64,000 nucleotides of DNA from assembly GCF_011761305.1 (NCBI RefSeq), contig NZ_JAAOZC010000001.1, positions 310,001 to 374,000 on the forward strand. The letters are read 5' to 3'. The stretch is from Sphingomonas vulcanisoli (GTDB taxonomy: Bacteria > Pseudomonadota > Alphaproteobacteria > Sphingomonadales > Sphingomonadaceae). Numbering within the stretch: the stretch's first letter is position 1; each line of letters opens with the position of its first letter. Below, one piece after another: positions 26,536 to 35,070 of the stretch. Made by a program: the position numbers and the translations under genes. The notes beneath the pieces were generated by a model, which was given only the letters and a program-made list of their open reading frames with translations, had not been told where the DNA came from and ran no database searches.

Positions 26536-26596
26536 TAGTGGTTGTTATGGAGAGCGGCGTAGCGCATGGGAGCCCCAGGCTTTTCCGGAGCGTGTC

Positions 26597-27442
26597 ATGT
26601 TGACGGTCAATGTCGCTGCATCCGATTACCTTGGGGGGGTGAATGAGGATGTTGTCGGTTATTCCGCTAATGCCGCCTGGGTCATAGATGGTGCCACAGG
26701 CATCGGTCCGGCACTGCTCGATGCTCCTAGTGACGCGGCGTGGCTTGCGCACGCCATCGACGGCCACTTCCGCCGCCTATTGGACGAAGATCCCGCTATG
26801 CCCACCCGTGCGCTCGTCCGTCAGGCGATCCTGTTCTGTCGCACGGCGCTCGATGCCCAGGCGCTCCGCCCTGCCGAGGGACCGCACGAGCATCCTTCTG
26901 CCGCCTTTGCCATGCTGCGCCGGTTCGACGATCATATCGAGCTAAGTGGACTGGCCGATTGCCGTATCGTCTACGAAGATGATGCCACCGCCACCCACAT
27001 TTTCAGCGACCGGTCTCTCGACGTCGTTGAGGCGCGCACCCTTTCACTCGTGCGGGAAATCGTCCGCAGCGAGCCGGATTTGGATGCCGAGAGCCTTTTT
27101 CAGAGATTGCTTCCCCAACTCCGCGAGAACCGTGGCCTGATGAACAGGGAAGGCGGCTATTGGGTGCTTGGAACGGAGCCCGCAGCCGCGGATCACCTGG
27201 CGTGTAAGATCCTTCCCTATCGGCCGGGACAGCGCTTCGCCCTTGCAAGTGATGGATTTCTACGCCTCGTTGAAATGTTCGGCCTTGCCGGCCCGAGTGA
27301 CCTGCTGGCGATCGACAGCGAGGAGGGCTGGAGCCATTGGCGGGATCGGTTGCGAGACGCTGAGCGTGAGCCCGGCTCATGTCGCCGCTATCATCGCGTG
27401 AAGGTGCATGACGACGCGAGCTTCCTGAACATCGAGATTTGA
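26597..27442 (+). CDS. PP2C-like protein phosphatase domain protein
   Basis: A 281-residue protein with PPM/PP2C metal motifs: NEDVVGYS (position about 15), WVIDGATGIG (Asp-Gly pair), LSGLADCRIVY, ALASDGFLRLVEMF and a terminal KVHDDASFLNIEI. The motif order is that of PP2C Ser/Thr phosphatases, though the protein is diverged and no signal peptide or membrane segment is seen, so it is cytoplasmic. The ATG at 26597 is preferred over the open frame from 26522, which overlaps the promoter. It precedes anmK by 10 bases and is divergent from nagB-II. A phosphatase of this kind is not part of known MurNAc/GlcNAc catabolism; its target could be a phosphosugar or a regulator. Confidence 0.7.
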   Translation: MLTVNVAASDYLGGVNEDVVGYSANAAWVIDGATGIGPALLDAPSDAAWLAHAIDGHFRRLLDEDPAMPTRALVRQAILFCRTALDAQALRPAEGPHEHPSAAFAMLRRFDDHIELSGLADCRIVYEDDATATHIFSDRSLDVVEARTLSLVREIVRSEPDLDAESLFQRLLPQLRENRGLMNREGGYWVLGTEPAAADHLACKILPYRPGQRFALASDGFLRLVEMFGLAGPSDLLAIDSEEGWSHWRDRLRDAEREPGSCRRYHRVKVHDDASFLNIEI

Positions 27443-27452
27443 AAGGCAGCGG

Positions 27453-28547
27453 ATGCGGATACTGGGATATATGAGCGGAACGTCGCTCGATGGCGTCGAT
27501 GCTGCGATCCTGGAAACGGATGGTGTTAGCATCGCGAGTTTCGGTGCTGCCATCCTCGTCCCCTTTGAGGCCGAAAAGCGCCAAACGTTGATCGACGCGA
27601 CGGAAGATGCCCTCCGCTGGGATGGTGTCGGCCCGAGACCCGCGTCCTTCGCGGCAGCGGAACATGTGGTGCTGGATACGCACCTGCGTGCGGCGCGGAT
27701 GGCCATGTCCGAAGACGGAGGTCGGATCGATCTGGTCGGCTTTCACGGGCAGACCGTTTTGCATCGTCCGGAGCGACGCCTGACCGTGCAACTGGGTGAC
27801 GCAGGGGCTTTGGCCACCGAGCTTGGCGTACCGGTCGTGGCCGATTTGCGCCAAGCCGATCTCGCAGCGGGCGGGCAGGGGGCGCCTCTGGTGCCGATCT
27901 ATCATCAGGCACTTGCCGATCGGATCGGTATGAGGCGGCCGGCCGCGTTCCTGAACATCGGCGGCGTCGCCAACCTGTCCTGGTTTGGGATGGACGGCGA
28001 GATTGTCGCCTTCGATACCGGCCCGGGTAACGGCATGATAGATCTGTTGCTTCAGAGCCGTGGAGCTGGCCGCTATGATGAAGATGGCAGGCTGGCGGCC
28101 GCTGGTCGGGTCGACCAGGCGGTACTGGACCAACTTCTCGCCGCTCCATTCTTCGATCGAACCGGCCCGAAATCACTGGATCGTTATGACTTTTCGCTCG
28201 CGACGGTCGATGCCCTCTCGATCGAGAATGCTGCCGCCACGCTGACCGCTTTCACGGTCGAAGCGGTTAGGATCGCGGCAACGTCGCTTCCATCGCCTCC
28301 GACCGAGTGGATTATCTGCGGTGGCGGGCGGCATAATCCGACGCTGATGCGGCACTTCGGTGCTCGGGTCGGGCCATGGCGTTCAGCCGACGACTGCGGC
28401 TTCAGAGGCGATTTCGTGGAGGCCGAGGCTATGGCCTATCTTGCGGCGCGTTCCACGAAGGGCATGCCGCTCACCTTCCCGGGCACAACGGGCGTGCCTT
28501 ACCCCACCACGGGCGGTCGGACCTACCTGCCCAATACGCTCAGCTAA
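27453..28547 (+). CDS. anmK: Anhydro-N-acetylmuramic acid kinase
   Basis: A 364-residue ASKHA kinase that opens the 1,6-anhydro ring of anhydro-MurNAc and phosphorylates it to MurNAc-6-phosphate. AnmK signatures are clear: GYMSGTSLDGVDAAIL at the N terminus, FHGQTVLHRPE, VVADLRQADLAAGGQGAPLVP, FLNIGGVANLSWF, FDTGPGNGMIDLL and ICGGGRHNPTLM. Normal family length. AAGGCAG precedes the ATG. The product is the substrate of MurQ, five kilobases downstream in the same direction. Confidence 0.95.
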   Translation: MRILGYMSGTSLDGVDAAILETDGVSIASFGAAILVPFEAEKRQTLIDATEDALRWDGVGPRPASFAAAEHVVLDTHLRAARMAMSEDGGRIDLVGFHGQTVLHRPERRLTVQLGDAGALATELGVPVVADLRQADLAAGGQGAPLVPIYHQALADRIGMRRPAAFLNIGGVANLSWFGMDGEIVAFDTGPGNGMIDLLLQSRGAGRYDEDGRLAAAGRVDQAVLDQLLAAPFFDRTGPKSLDRYDFSLATVDALSIENAAATLTAFTVEAVRIAATSLPSPPTEWIICGGGRHNPTLMRHFGARVGPWRSADDCGFRGDFVEAEAMAYLAARSTKGMPLTFPGTTGVPYPTTGGRTYLPNTLS

Positions 28548-28590
28548 CGAAGAGATTGCTACTTTACAGGCGCATGACACTTATGTTCTA

Positions 28591-28605
28591 TTGGTATTAG
28601 AGACG
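28591..28605. promoter_or_regulatory. Candidate half-operator upstream of the amino-sugar TonB receptor
   Basis: TTGGTATTAGAGACG shares TGGTAT with the arms at 26501-26535. It lies 47 bases before the receptor start, in the 104-base gap after anmK, which could hold a second promoter for the receptor, symporter, murQ and regulator. Confidence 0.3.
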
Positions 28606-28651
28606 TATTGCCGCCGAGTCACGAGCGGGTGTCAAAAAGGGGAAATTGAAG

Positions 28652-31420
28652 ATGAAGCTGGGATACCTTCGTCAGGCCAGTGTGCTGGCATTGGCCGCTA
28701 CCGTGCTGGTTCACGCACCCGCCATCGCCGCTCCGCAAAACGCCGCCTCCCCCACGCCGACCAGCGCCGATCAACCGCCCGCCAGCGGCCCGGCCGAGGC
28801 TGCCGGCGGCGAAATTGTCGTCACCGGCTCTCGCATCCCCCGCACAAGCCTGACCTCGACCAGTCCCGTCGCCTCGACCACCGCGCAGGATATCAAGCTG
28901 CAATCGGCGCTTACCGTCGAGGACTTCTCGACTAAGCTGCCGCAGCTGGCCGGCGGCGTTCGGCAGGCGTCGCAAGGTAGCGACGCTTTCGGTGCGCAGG
29001 TGCTGGACCTGCGCAACTTCGGCCAGAGCCGCTCGCTGGTCCTGCTCGACGGTACGCGCGCGGTGCCCTTCAGCTTCCGCAACTCGGTGGACGTCAACGC
29101 GCTCCCGGCCTCGCTTATCAAGCGCGTCGATGTGCTGACCGGCGGCGCCGCGGCGGTATATGGCGCTGACGCCGTTGCCGGTGTGGTGAACTTCATTCTC
29201 AACGACGATTTCAAGGGCGTTCAGGCCTCGGCATCGAGCCGCTTCGCTGAGCATGGCGGCAAGGAATATGGCGGCTCCGTCATGTTCGGCACCGGCCTGG
29301 GTGACCGTGGCCATGTCGTTGTCGCAATGGATTATACGCAGCGTGAACTGACCCGCTCCGGCACCCGCGACTGGGCGATCACGCCGAACTCCACGATCCC
29401 CAGCATCGGCGGCGTCTTCACCGATGTCGCCAGCGGACGGAAGTTTGGTTTCACGGACAGTGGCCAGTTCACGACGACGCCGGCGGCGACGTCAAACATC
29501 AGTGCCACCTATCCGCTGATCGAGCCGCTCAAGCGGATCAACGCGGCGGCGCTGTTCAACTATGAGATCACTCCGACGGTCGAGGTCTATGGCCGCGCGC
29601 TTTACACCAACGCCCGCACCCAGGAATCCGGGACCCCCGGCCCGAACCCGCCGACGATCAGCCAGACGGTGGGGATCAATGCCACCAACCCGTTCCTCAC
29701 CAGCGACATCCGCAACCAGCTGACGTTTGTGAACGGCGTAGCGCAGGTCAACGTCTCGCGCTCGCTCGCCGAACTCGGACTTATCACCTACCATACCGAG
29801 CGGAACACGTTCCAAGGGCAGCTCGGGCTACGAGGCCCGATCACCGGCAACATCAAGTGGAACGTCTACGGGCAGTACGGCCGCTCCACCGAGAATTCGC
29901 CGATCACTGGCGACGGCCTTGTGACCAACGCGGCAGGCGTGAACAATTTCGCCCTGAACGCCAATACGGCGAATATCTTCGGCCCGAATTCTTCGAGCCT
30001 GGCGACCGCGCTCGGCACGACGATCAATGGGTTCGACCGCAAGCGCGATCAGCTCGTGACCTCGGCAAACCTCAGCGGCACGCTCGCCGACCTGTTCAGC
30101 CTTCCCGCCGGGCCGATCGGCTTTGCGGTGGGCGCTGAATATCGTCGCGAGACTGCGGCGATCGTGCAGGACTCCGCCCTCCTCACCGGCAACACCTTCC
30201 GGGAGGGCGTCCAGGCAGCTTACACTGGCGAATTCGATGTGAAGGAGCTGTACGGCGAGTTGCTGGTGCCGGTGCTTCACGATGTGCCGCTCATCAAGAA
30301 GCTCGATCTGGGCGGCGCGTACCGCTATTCCGACTATAACCTGTTTGGCACGCACGGCACCTGGAAGGCCGAGGTGAACTGGCAGGTCGACAGCAACATC
30401 CGGCTGCGCGGCACCTATCAGCGCGTTCTTCGCGCGCCGAACTTCGGCGAGTTCGCGGCCACCACCTCCTCGCTGCCCTTCAACAATCTCATCACGGTCG
30501 CCCGGCTCACGCCGCGCTACGCCGGCGATCCGTGCGTCATCGGGACCGGCAATGCCGCCCAGTGCGCGCGTTTGGGTGCCCCTGCGGTAGGCTCGGCCAA
30601 CTCGCTGGCGCCGAGCTATCTGGAGGGCAATTATTATTATGGCGGCAACCCGGACATCAAACCCGAAGTCGGCACTACAAAAACTGCCGGCGTTGTCTTC
30701 ACCCCGACCTTCGCGCCGCGCCTGACGCTGACCGTCGACTGGTATGAACTCAATCTCAAGGGCGCGGTCGGCGTGATCCAGCCCGTGGCTGCGATCACCA
30801 GCTGCTACATCACCAATCCGACGGCCTCGAACCCGCTCTGCGCACTCGTCACGCGCGATCCGGCGAACGGGCATTTCCTCGATGCCTACGTCAACAACCA
30901 GAACCTGGGCCGGATCGTGCAGCGCGGTATCGACATCGCGGCCAGCTATACGATCAAGACCGATTGGCTTCCGGGCTCCGGCGTCCGCTTGTCTTACCAG
31001 GGCAACATCGTCACCAGCTACACTATTCAGGCCAACCCGACCGTTACCGCGATCCAGTGCAAAGGAACGTTCGGCGCGACCTGTTCGAGCGACGGCACCA
31101 CGCTGGTGCAGCCCGACTACCGGCATAATGCCTCCGTTTCCTGGCTGTTCGGTCGTGGGATCGTGCAGGTGAACTGGAACCGGATCGGCAAGGTCAAGAA
31201 CAGCGCGGCCGGCGCCACCGACACGATCGCTGCGCAGAACACGTTCGACCTGTCCGCCTCTTATCAGCTCAACCGTGTCCTGACGCTGAGCGGTGGCATC
31301 TACAACTTCACCGACAAGGATCCGCCGTTCGTGGCCAGCGGCGGCGTGTTCAACACCTTCCCCGACACGTACGACGTGACCGGGCGCACCTATGGCATTT
31401 CGCTGACGGCGCGTTTCTAA
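28652..31420 (+). CDS. TonB-dependent receptor of the amino-sugar cluster
   Basis: A 922-residue receptor with a signal peptide (ASVLALAATVLVHAPAIAA), a TonB-box-like GEIVVTGSRIPRTS, a plug (RSLVLLDGTRAVPF, VDVLTGGAAAVYGADAVAGVVNF) and a large barrel ending in GRTYGISLTARF. The long plug with VLLDGTR and YGADAVAGVVN is the type found in carbohydrate-associated receptors of Sphingomonadaceae and Xanthomonadaceae. ATG at 28652 follows AAGGGG; a TTG two codons upstream is an alternative. With anmK before and a symporter and murQ after, it probably imports muropeptide sugars or chitooligosaccharides. Confidence 0.9.
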   Translation: MKLGYLRQASVLALAATVLVHAPAIAAPQNAASPTPTSADQPPASGPAEAAGGEIVVTGSRIPRTSLTSTSPVASTTAQDIKLQSALTVEDFSTKLPQLAGGVRQASQGSDAFGAQVLDLRNFGQSRSLVLLDGTRAVPFSFRNSVDVNALPASLIKRVDVLTGGAAAVYGADAVAGVVNFILNDDFKGVQASASSRFAEHGGKEYGGSVMFGTGLGDRGHVVVAMDYTQRELTRSGTRDWAITPNSTIPSIGGVFTDVASGRKFGFTDSGQFTTTPAATSNISATYPLIEPLKRINAAALFNYEITPTVEVYGRALYTNARTQESGTPGPNPPTISQTVGINATNPFLTSDIRNQLTFVNGVAQVNVSRSLAELGLITYHTERNTFQGQLGLRGPITGNIKWNVYGQYGRSTENSPITGDGLVTNAAGVNNFALNANTANIFGPNSSSLATALGTTINGFDRKRDQLVTSANLSGTLADLFSLPAGPIGFAVGAEYRRETAAIVQDSALLTGNTFREGVQAAYTGEFDVKELYGELLVPVLHDVPLIKKLDLGGAYRYSDYNLFGTHGTWKAEVNWQVDSNIRLRGTYQRVLRAPNFGEFAATTSSLPFNNLITVARLTPRYAGDPCVIGTGNAAQCARLGAPAVGSANSLAPSYLEGNYYYGGNPDIKPEVGTTKTAGVVFTPTFAPRLTLTVDWYELNLKGAVGVIQPVAAITSCYITNPTASNPLCALVTRDPANGHFLDAYVNNQNLGRIVQRGIDIAASYTIKTDWLPGSGVRLSYQGNIVTSYTIQANPTVTAIQCKGTFGATCSSDGTTLVQPDYRHNASVSWLFGRGIVQVNWNRIGKVKNSAAGATDTIAAQNTFDLSASYQLNRVLTLSGGIYNFTDKDPPFVASGGVFNTFPDTYDVTGRTYGISLTARF

Positions 31421-31429
31421 CGCGCATCG

Positions 31430-31467
31430 CCCATGAACTGTTCGGGCTCGCCCGAGCAGTTCATGGG
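31430..31467. terminator. Near-perfect hairpin between the TonB receptor and the symporter
   Basis: CCCATGAACTGTTCGGGC, a TC loop, then GCCCGAGCAGTTCATGGG: 18-base arms with one mismatch, starting nine bases after the receptor stop. No run of T follows, so it is not a classical Rho-independent terminator. More likely it sets the ratio of receptor to downstream mRNA, or protects the receptor transcript. The right arm contains an ATG (31463) in frame with the symporter. Confidence 0.75.
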
Positions 31468-31483
31468 ATTGCCGAACGGACGA

Positions 31484-33046
31484 ATGAATTTGGCCTTCAC
31501 ATTTCTCGACTGGGTCGTGATCGCCGCGTACGTGCTGGTGCTGTTCGCGGGCGGCTGGCTGTTCATGCCACGCCAGACGGAATCCACCCGGGATTACTTC
31601 CTGGCGGGCAATACCGTTCCGGCGTGGCTGGCGGCGGTTTCCGTCTTGTCCGCCACCCAATCCGCCGCGACCTTCCTCGGTGGCCCGGACTACGGCTACA
31701 ACGGCGATTATTCCTATCTGAGCACGAGCATCGGCTCGCTCCTCGGCGCGGTGATCGTCGCCAAGGTGTTGATCCCGCGCTTTTATCGTTCCGGGCTGAC
31801 GACGGCCTATGAATTGCTGACGCAGCGCTACAGCGTGCGCGCGACGCGCTGGGCGGGTGGCATGTTTCTGGGCGGGCGCGTCCTGGCCGGTGGCGCCCGG
31901 GTCTATCTCGCCGCGATCGCGGTCTCGATGGTGACGACCGGCGCCGTCGGCCCCGGCAGCATCGTGATGGCGGCAGCCGCGCTCATGATCGCCAGCTTTC
32001 TCTTCACGTTCGTCGGCGGGCTCAAGTCAGTGCTCTGGAACGATCTCGTTCAATTCGTGATCTATCTCGGCGCGGCGATGGCCGTGTTGATCTTCCTGCG
32101 GCATTCGATCCCTGCCTCGAATGCGCAACTCATCGAGGGCCTCGCGCACGCGCCGGGAGGCGTGAACAAGCTCAGGCTGTTTGATTTTTCGATGGACCTG
32201 TCGAAGCCGTTCTCGATGCTGGCGGTCGTTACCGGCGTGACGCTGCTCTATGTCGGCAACTTCGGGCTGGATCAGGATACGACGCAGCGTCTGCTGGCTT
32301 GCCCTGATGCGCGGACCGGATCCCGGGGACTTTATCTGTCCGTGCTGGCGGCGGTCCCCGTGGTGGCGGTGTTCATCACGATCGGCCTGCTGCTCTATGT
32401 CTTTTACGATCGACCGGATCTGATGGGCGGCAGCACCGCCGCCACCGCCAAGGAGTTCGCTGGCGAGAGAGTGAGCGTCTTCATGCACTATATCCTCACG
32501 CAGGTGCCATCCGGGCTGCGCGGGCTGGTGACGATCGGCGTCGTCGCCGCCGCGGTCGCGACCACCAATTCGGCGCTCAACGCAATGTCGTCCGTTGCCG
32601 TGCAGGATTTCTATCGTCCCTGGCGCGAGCAGCGTGGCGGCTCGTCCGAGGATCACTATGTTCGCGCCGGCCGCATCGGTATGGGGCTGGTCGGGCTCGC
32701 CATGTTCGGAACCGCCATACTGTCATATTATTGGCAGCATCATAGCCGCATGGGTCTGCTCGAGTTTGCGCTGCAGGTGATGGTCTTCTCTTATGCCGGC
32801 CTGCTGGGTGTCTACCTGACCGCGATCTTCACCCGGCGGGGTTCGACGAATTCAGTGATCGCTGGCTTGTTGGGCGGTTTCTTCGTGATCCTGCTGCTTC
32901 AGCCCGGCATCGCTCGCGTCATCGGTCTGCCACCCACCTTGGCGACACTCGCATTCCCGTTTCAGCTTTGCATCGGCACGCTCGCCACATTTCTGATTTC
33001 GGCCGCTCCGGCGGATCGGAAAGCCGCCGATATGTCTTTCGCGTAA
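31484..33046 (+). CDS. Sodium:solute symporter (SSS family)
   Basis: A 520-residue inner-membrane protein with about 13 hydrophobic helices. SSS-family marks: DYFLAGNTVPAWLAAVSVLSA, the GGLKSVLWNDLVQF region, LDQDTTQRLLACPDAR and VVAAAVATTNSALNAMSSVAV. The start at 31484 (MNLAFTFLDW) is preferred, since the open frame from 31433 and the ATG at 31463 lie in the hairpin. The family includes sialic acid, glucose and amino-acid carriers; with murQ 19 bases downstream, the likely substrate is MurNAc, anhydro-MurNAc or GlcNAc. Confidence 0.87.
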   Translation: MNLAFTFLDWVVIAAYVLVLFAGGWLFMPRQTESTRDYFLAGNTVPAWLAAVSVLSATQSAATFLGGPDYGYNGDYSYLSTSIGSLLGAVIVAKVLIPRFYRSGLTTAYELLTQRYSVRATRWAGGMFLGGRVLAGGARVYLAAIAVSMVTTGAVGPGSIVMAAAALMIASFLFTFVGGLKSVLWNDLVQFVIYLGAAMAVLIFLRHSIPASNAQLIEGLAHAPGGVNKLRLFDFSMDLSKPFSMLAVVTGVTLLYVGNFGLDQDTTQRLLACPDARTGSRGLYLSVLAAVPVVAVFITIGLLLYVFYDRPDLMGGSTAATAKEFAGERVSVFMHYILTQVPSGLRGLVTIGVVAAAVATTNSALNAMSSVAVQDFYRPWREQRGGSSEDHYVRAGRIGMGLVGLAMFGTAILSYYWQHHSRMGLLEFALQVMVFSYAGLLGVYLTAIFTRRGSTNSVIAGLLGGFFVILLLQPGIARVIGLPPTLATLAFPFQLCIGTLATFLISAAPADRKAADMSFA

Positions 33047-33065
33047 GCGTTTAACTGAGGAAATT

Positions 33066-33959
33066 ATGAATACCGAGATCATCGATCCTCGCTATGTCGA
33101 CGTCGACATCTGGCCTACGGCCATCGCCGTCGAGGCGATGCTGGAGGGGCAGCTTGCCGCGGTCGCCGCGATACGATCTCAGGTCGAAGGCATCGCGCGC
33201 GCAGCGGAGGCCGCGGCCGAAAGATTGGGCCAAAGCGGTCGGTTGATCTATGTCGGCGCCGGCACCTCCGGTCGCGTGGCCGTTCAAGACGGTGTCGAGC
33301 TTTTTCCCACCTACAATTGGCCGCACGAGCGGCTCCTCTTTCTGATGGCCGGTGGCTTGGACGCCCTGACCGAAAGCGTCGAAGGCGCCGAGGACGACGA
33401 GGCGGCCGCCGCCCGCGAAATCGACTCGGCGGCTCTGCAGCCGTCCGACGTGGTGATCGGCGTGGCCGCGAGTGGCCGCACGCCCTATACAATCGCGGCG
33501 GTCAATGCGGCACGGGTTGCCGGAGCTTTGACCATCGGCGTGGCCAACAATCCCGGCAGCGCGCTCGTAAAGGCTGCTGAATACGGTCTGACGATCGATA
33601 CCGGCGCTGAGATCATCGCCGGTTCGACGCGAATGAAGGCAGGAACCGCGCAGAAGGTGGTCTTGAACATGCTTTCGACTGCGACGATGCTGCGTTTGGG
33701 GCTGGTGCACCGGGGGCTGATGGTGAACATGCGCGTCTCGAACGAGAAGCTGCTCAATCGCGGCCGCGAAATGGTGCGGGACATCGCCGGGGTCGATATG
33801 AATACCGCGGCGCGGGCTCTCGATGCGGCAGGCCATGAGATCAAGCCGGCGGTTCTTATCGCGCTTGGGGCCACGCCCGCGCAGGCGCGGGAGGAGCTCG
33901 TTGAAGGGCTCGATAACCTGTCGCGCGCGATCAATAGCTGGCGTTTACGCGATGCGTGA
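33066..33959 (+). CDS. murQ: N-acetylmuramic acid 6-phosphate etherase
   Basis: A 297-residue SIS-domain lyase that cleaves the lactyl ether of MurNAc-6-phosphate, giving GlcNAc-6-phosphate and D-lactate. Motifs: IYVGAGTSGRVAVQDGVELF (catalytic Glu region, then PTYNWP), VIGVAASGRTPYTIAA, and EIIAGSTRMKAGTAQKVVL, all matching MurQ. GAGGAAATT precedes the ATG. It overlaps the GntR gene by eight bases. Its two products are handled by NagA/NagB-II and Dld encoded upstream. Confidence 0.95.
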   Translation: MNTEIIDPRYVDVDIWPTAIAVEAMLEGQLAAVAAIRSQVEGIARAAEAAAERLGQSGRLIYVGAGTSGRVAVQDGVELFPTYNWPHERLLFLMAGGLDALTESVEGAEDDEAAAAREIDSAALQPSDVVIGVAASGRTPYTIAAVNAARVAGALTIGVANNPGSALVKAAEYGLTIDTGAEIIAGSTRMKAGTAQKVVLNMLSTATMLRLGLVHRGLMVNMRVSNEKLLNRGREMVRDIAGVDMNTAARALDAAGHEIKPAVLIALGATPAQAREELVEGLDNLSRAINSWRLRDA

Positions 33960-34695
33960 GATCCTGGCCGCGAGACCGGACGACAGCACGCCTCTGTATC
34001 TACAGTTGGCCCGGAACATCCGCCATCATATCGCCAACGGCGGCATCGATCCGGGGAACGCGCTGCCATCCGAACGCGACCTGATCGAAATGACTGGCTT
34101 GTCGCGCGTGACGATCCGGAAGGGCATCCGCCAGCTTATCGAGGAGGGTATCCTTTTCAGGAAGCAGGGGTCCGGTACGTTCGTCGCGCGTCGGATCGAG
34201 ACAGGCTCGGTTCTCACCGGTTTTAGCGAAGACGCCCGATCCCGTGGCGAAGACACGGGTGTCATCTGGATGATCAAGACATACGCGCAGCCTACGGACG
34301 AAGAGGCATCCATGCTGCAGATCACGGGATCGGTCAGCGTCGCGCGGCTGGGGCGGATTCGCCTTGCTGGCGGAGAGCCCTTGGCGATCGAGCATGCCGT
34401 CGTCGCCGCTGAGTTTCTTCCGAACCTGGACCGTATCGGCGACTCGCTTTACGCGGCGCTGGAGGTGGGCGGTCACCGCCCAACGCGCGGTCATCAGTGG
34501 ATCCGGGGCGCGCTCGCCACGCCTACCGAGGCGGGCATGCTTTCTATCGAACAGAATGCCGCTGTTTTGAGGATCGAACGGCTTGCTTTCCTGGAGGGCG
34601 GGCGTCCGATCGAATTCACAAGATCAACCTACCGGGCCGATCGCTACGTTTTCGTATCGGATCTCGAGGGCGGGCAAAGTTCTTCAAAGCTTTAG
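33952..34695 (+). CDS. HutC-subfamily GntR regulator, NagQ/NagR-like
   Basis: A 247-residue regulator with an N-terminal winged helix (PLYLQLARNIRHHI, ALPSERDLIEMTGLSRVTIR, GILFRKQGSGTFVARR) and a UTRA effector domain (SVLTGFSEDARSRGE, RLGRIRLAGGEPLAIEHAVV, RPIEFTRSTYRADRYVF). HutC-type GntR proteins sensing GlcNAc-6-P or GlcN-6-P control amino-sugar genes in many proteobacteria. ATG at 33952 overlaps the murQ end. Candidate operators are the TGGTAT elements before PP2C/nagB-II and the TonB receptor. Confidence 0.88.
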   Translation: MREILAARPDDSTPLYLQLARNIRHHIANGGIDPGNALPSERDLIEMTGLSRVTIRKGIRQLIEEGILFRKQGSGTFVARRIETGSVLTGFSEDARSRGEDTGVIWMIKTYAQPTDEEASMLQITGSVSVARLGRIRLAGGEPLAIEHAVVAAEFLPNLDRIGDSLYAALEVGGHRPTRGHQWIRGALATPTEAGMLSIEQNAAVLRIERLAFLEGGRPIEFTRSTYRADRYVFVSDLEGGQSSSKL

Positions 34696-35070
34696 ACAAA
34701 GGGGTCCTTCGCGCGGGAATCATGCCAACGCAGGTGTAGCAACGGCACGCGCGATTGAGGAGACGGAGGTGCAGAGAGATGCCACGGTTCTGCGGCGATT
34801 TGGCTGAACTTCATGTACGGCGCCTTGGCAGCGACAAGACTAGCGGGTTGGACGGCATTCAACCACTAGTACCAAAACCGACCGCGATGTTCTGCTCCAC
34901 TTCGCCGGCGACCAGAGCGAGCAGGCATCCATGAGGTGCGCGCGCGCCAAGCGACTGGTGGTGCTGTCAAACTAATTTGAACTCAACTCCAAACGATGTG
35001 GGTCAGGCTTTGCGGCGTAACGCCTGCGGCTCGCGGACCCGATCGAGTGGGGGTAGCTTTCTCAGGGCTC
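34696..35070. other. Intergenic region with IS and ORF remnants
   Basis: No gene is seen in these 375 bases. It holds two scraps. At 34851-34915 is a sequence about three-quarters identical to 46587-46655; on the minus strand both end a short reading frame with GEVEQ(N/K)IA and a stop. At 34960-34990 is an IS6-type end. The rest shows nothing recognisable. It separates the cell-wall sugar cluster from the two-partner secretion operon. Confidence 0.6.
34960..34990. mobile_element. IS6-family terminal repeat remnant
   Basis: GGTGCTGTCAAACTAA and the bases after it match the IS end at 54887-54917 at about 24 of 31 positions, including GAACTC and CTCC further in. No transposase sequence follows, so only the tip survives. 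Confidence 0.6.

Noticed and set aside
29828-31660. 610-codon open frame on the minus strand opposite the TonB receptor
   Set aside because: Antisense shadow of a clear receptor gene; no domain, no ribosome-binding site, low-complexity composition.
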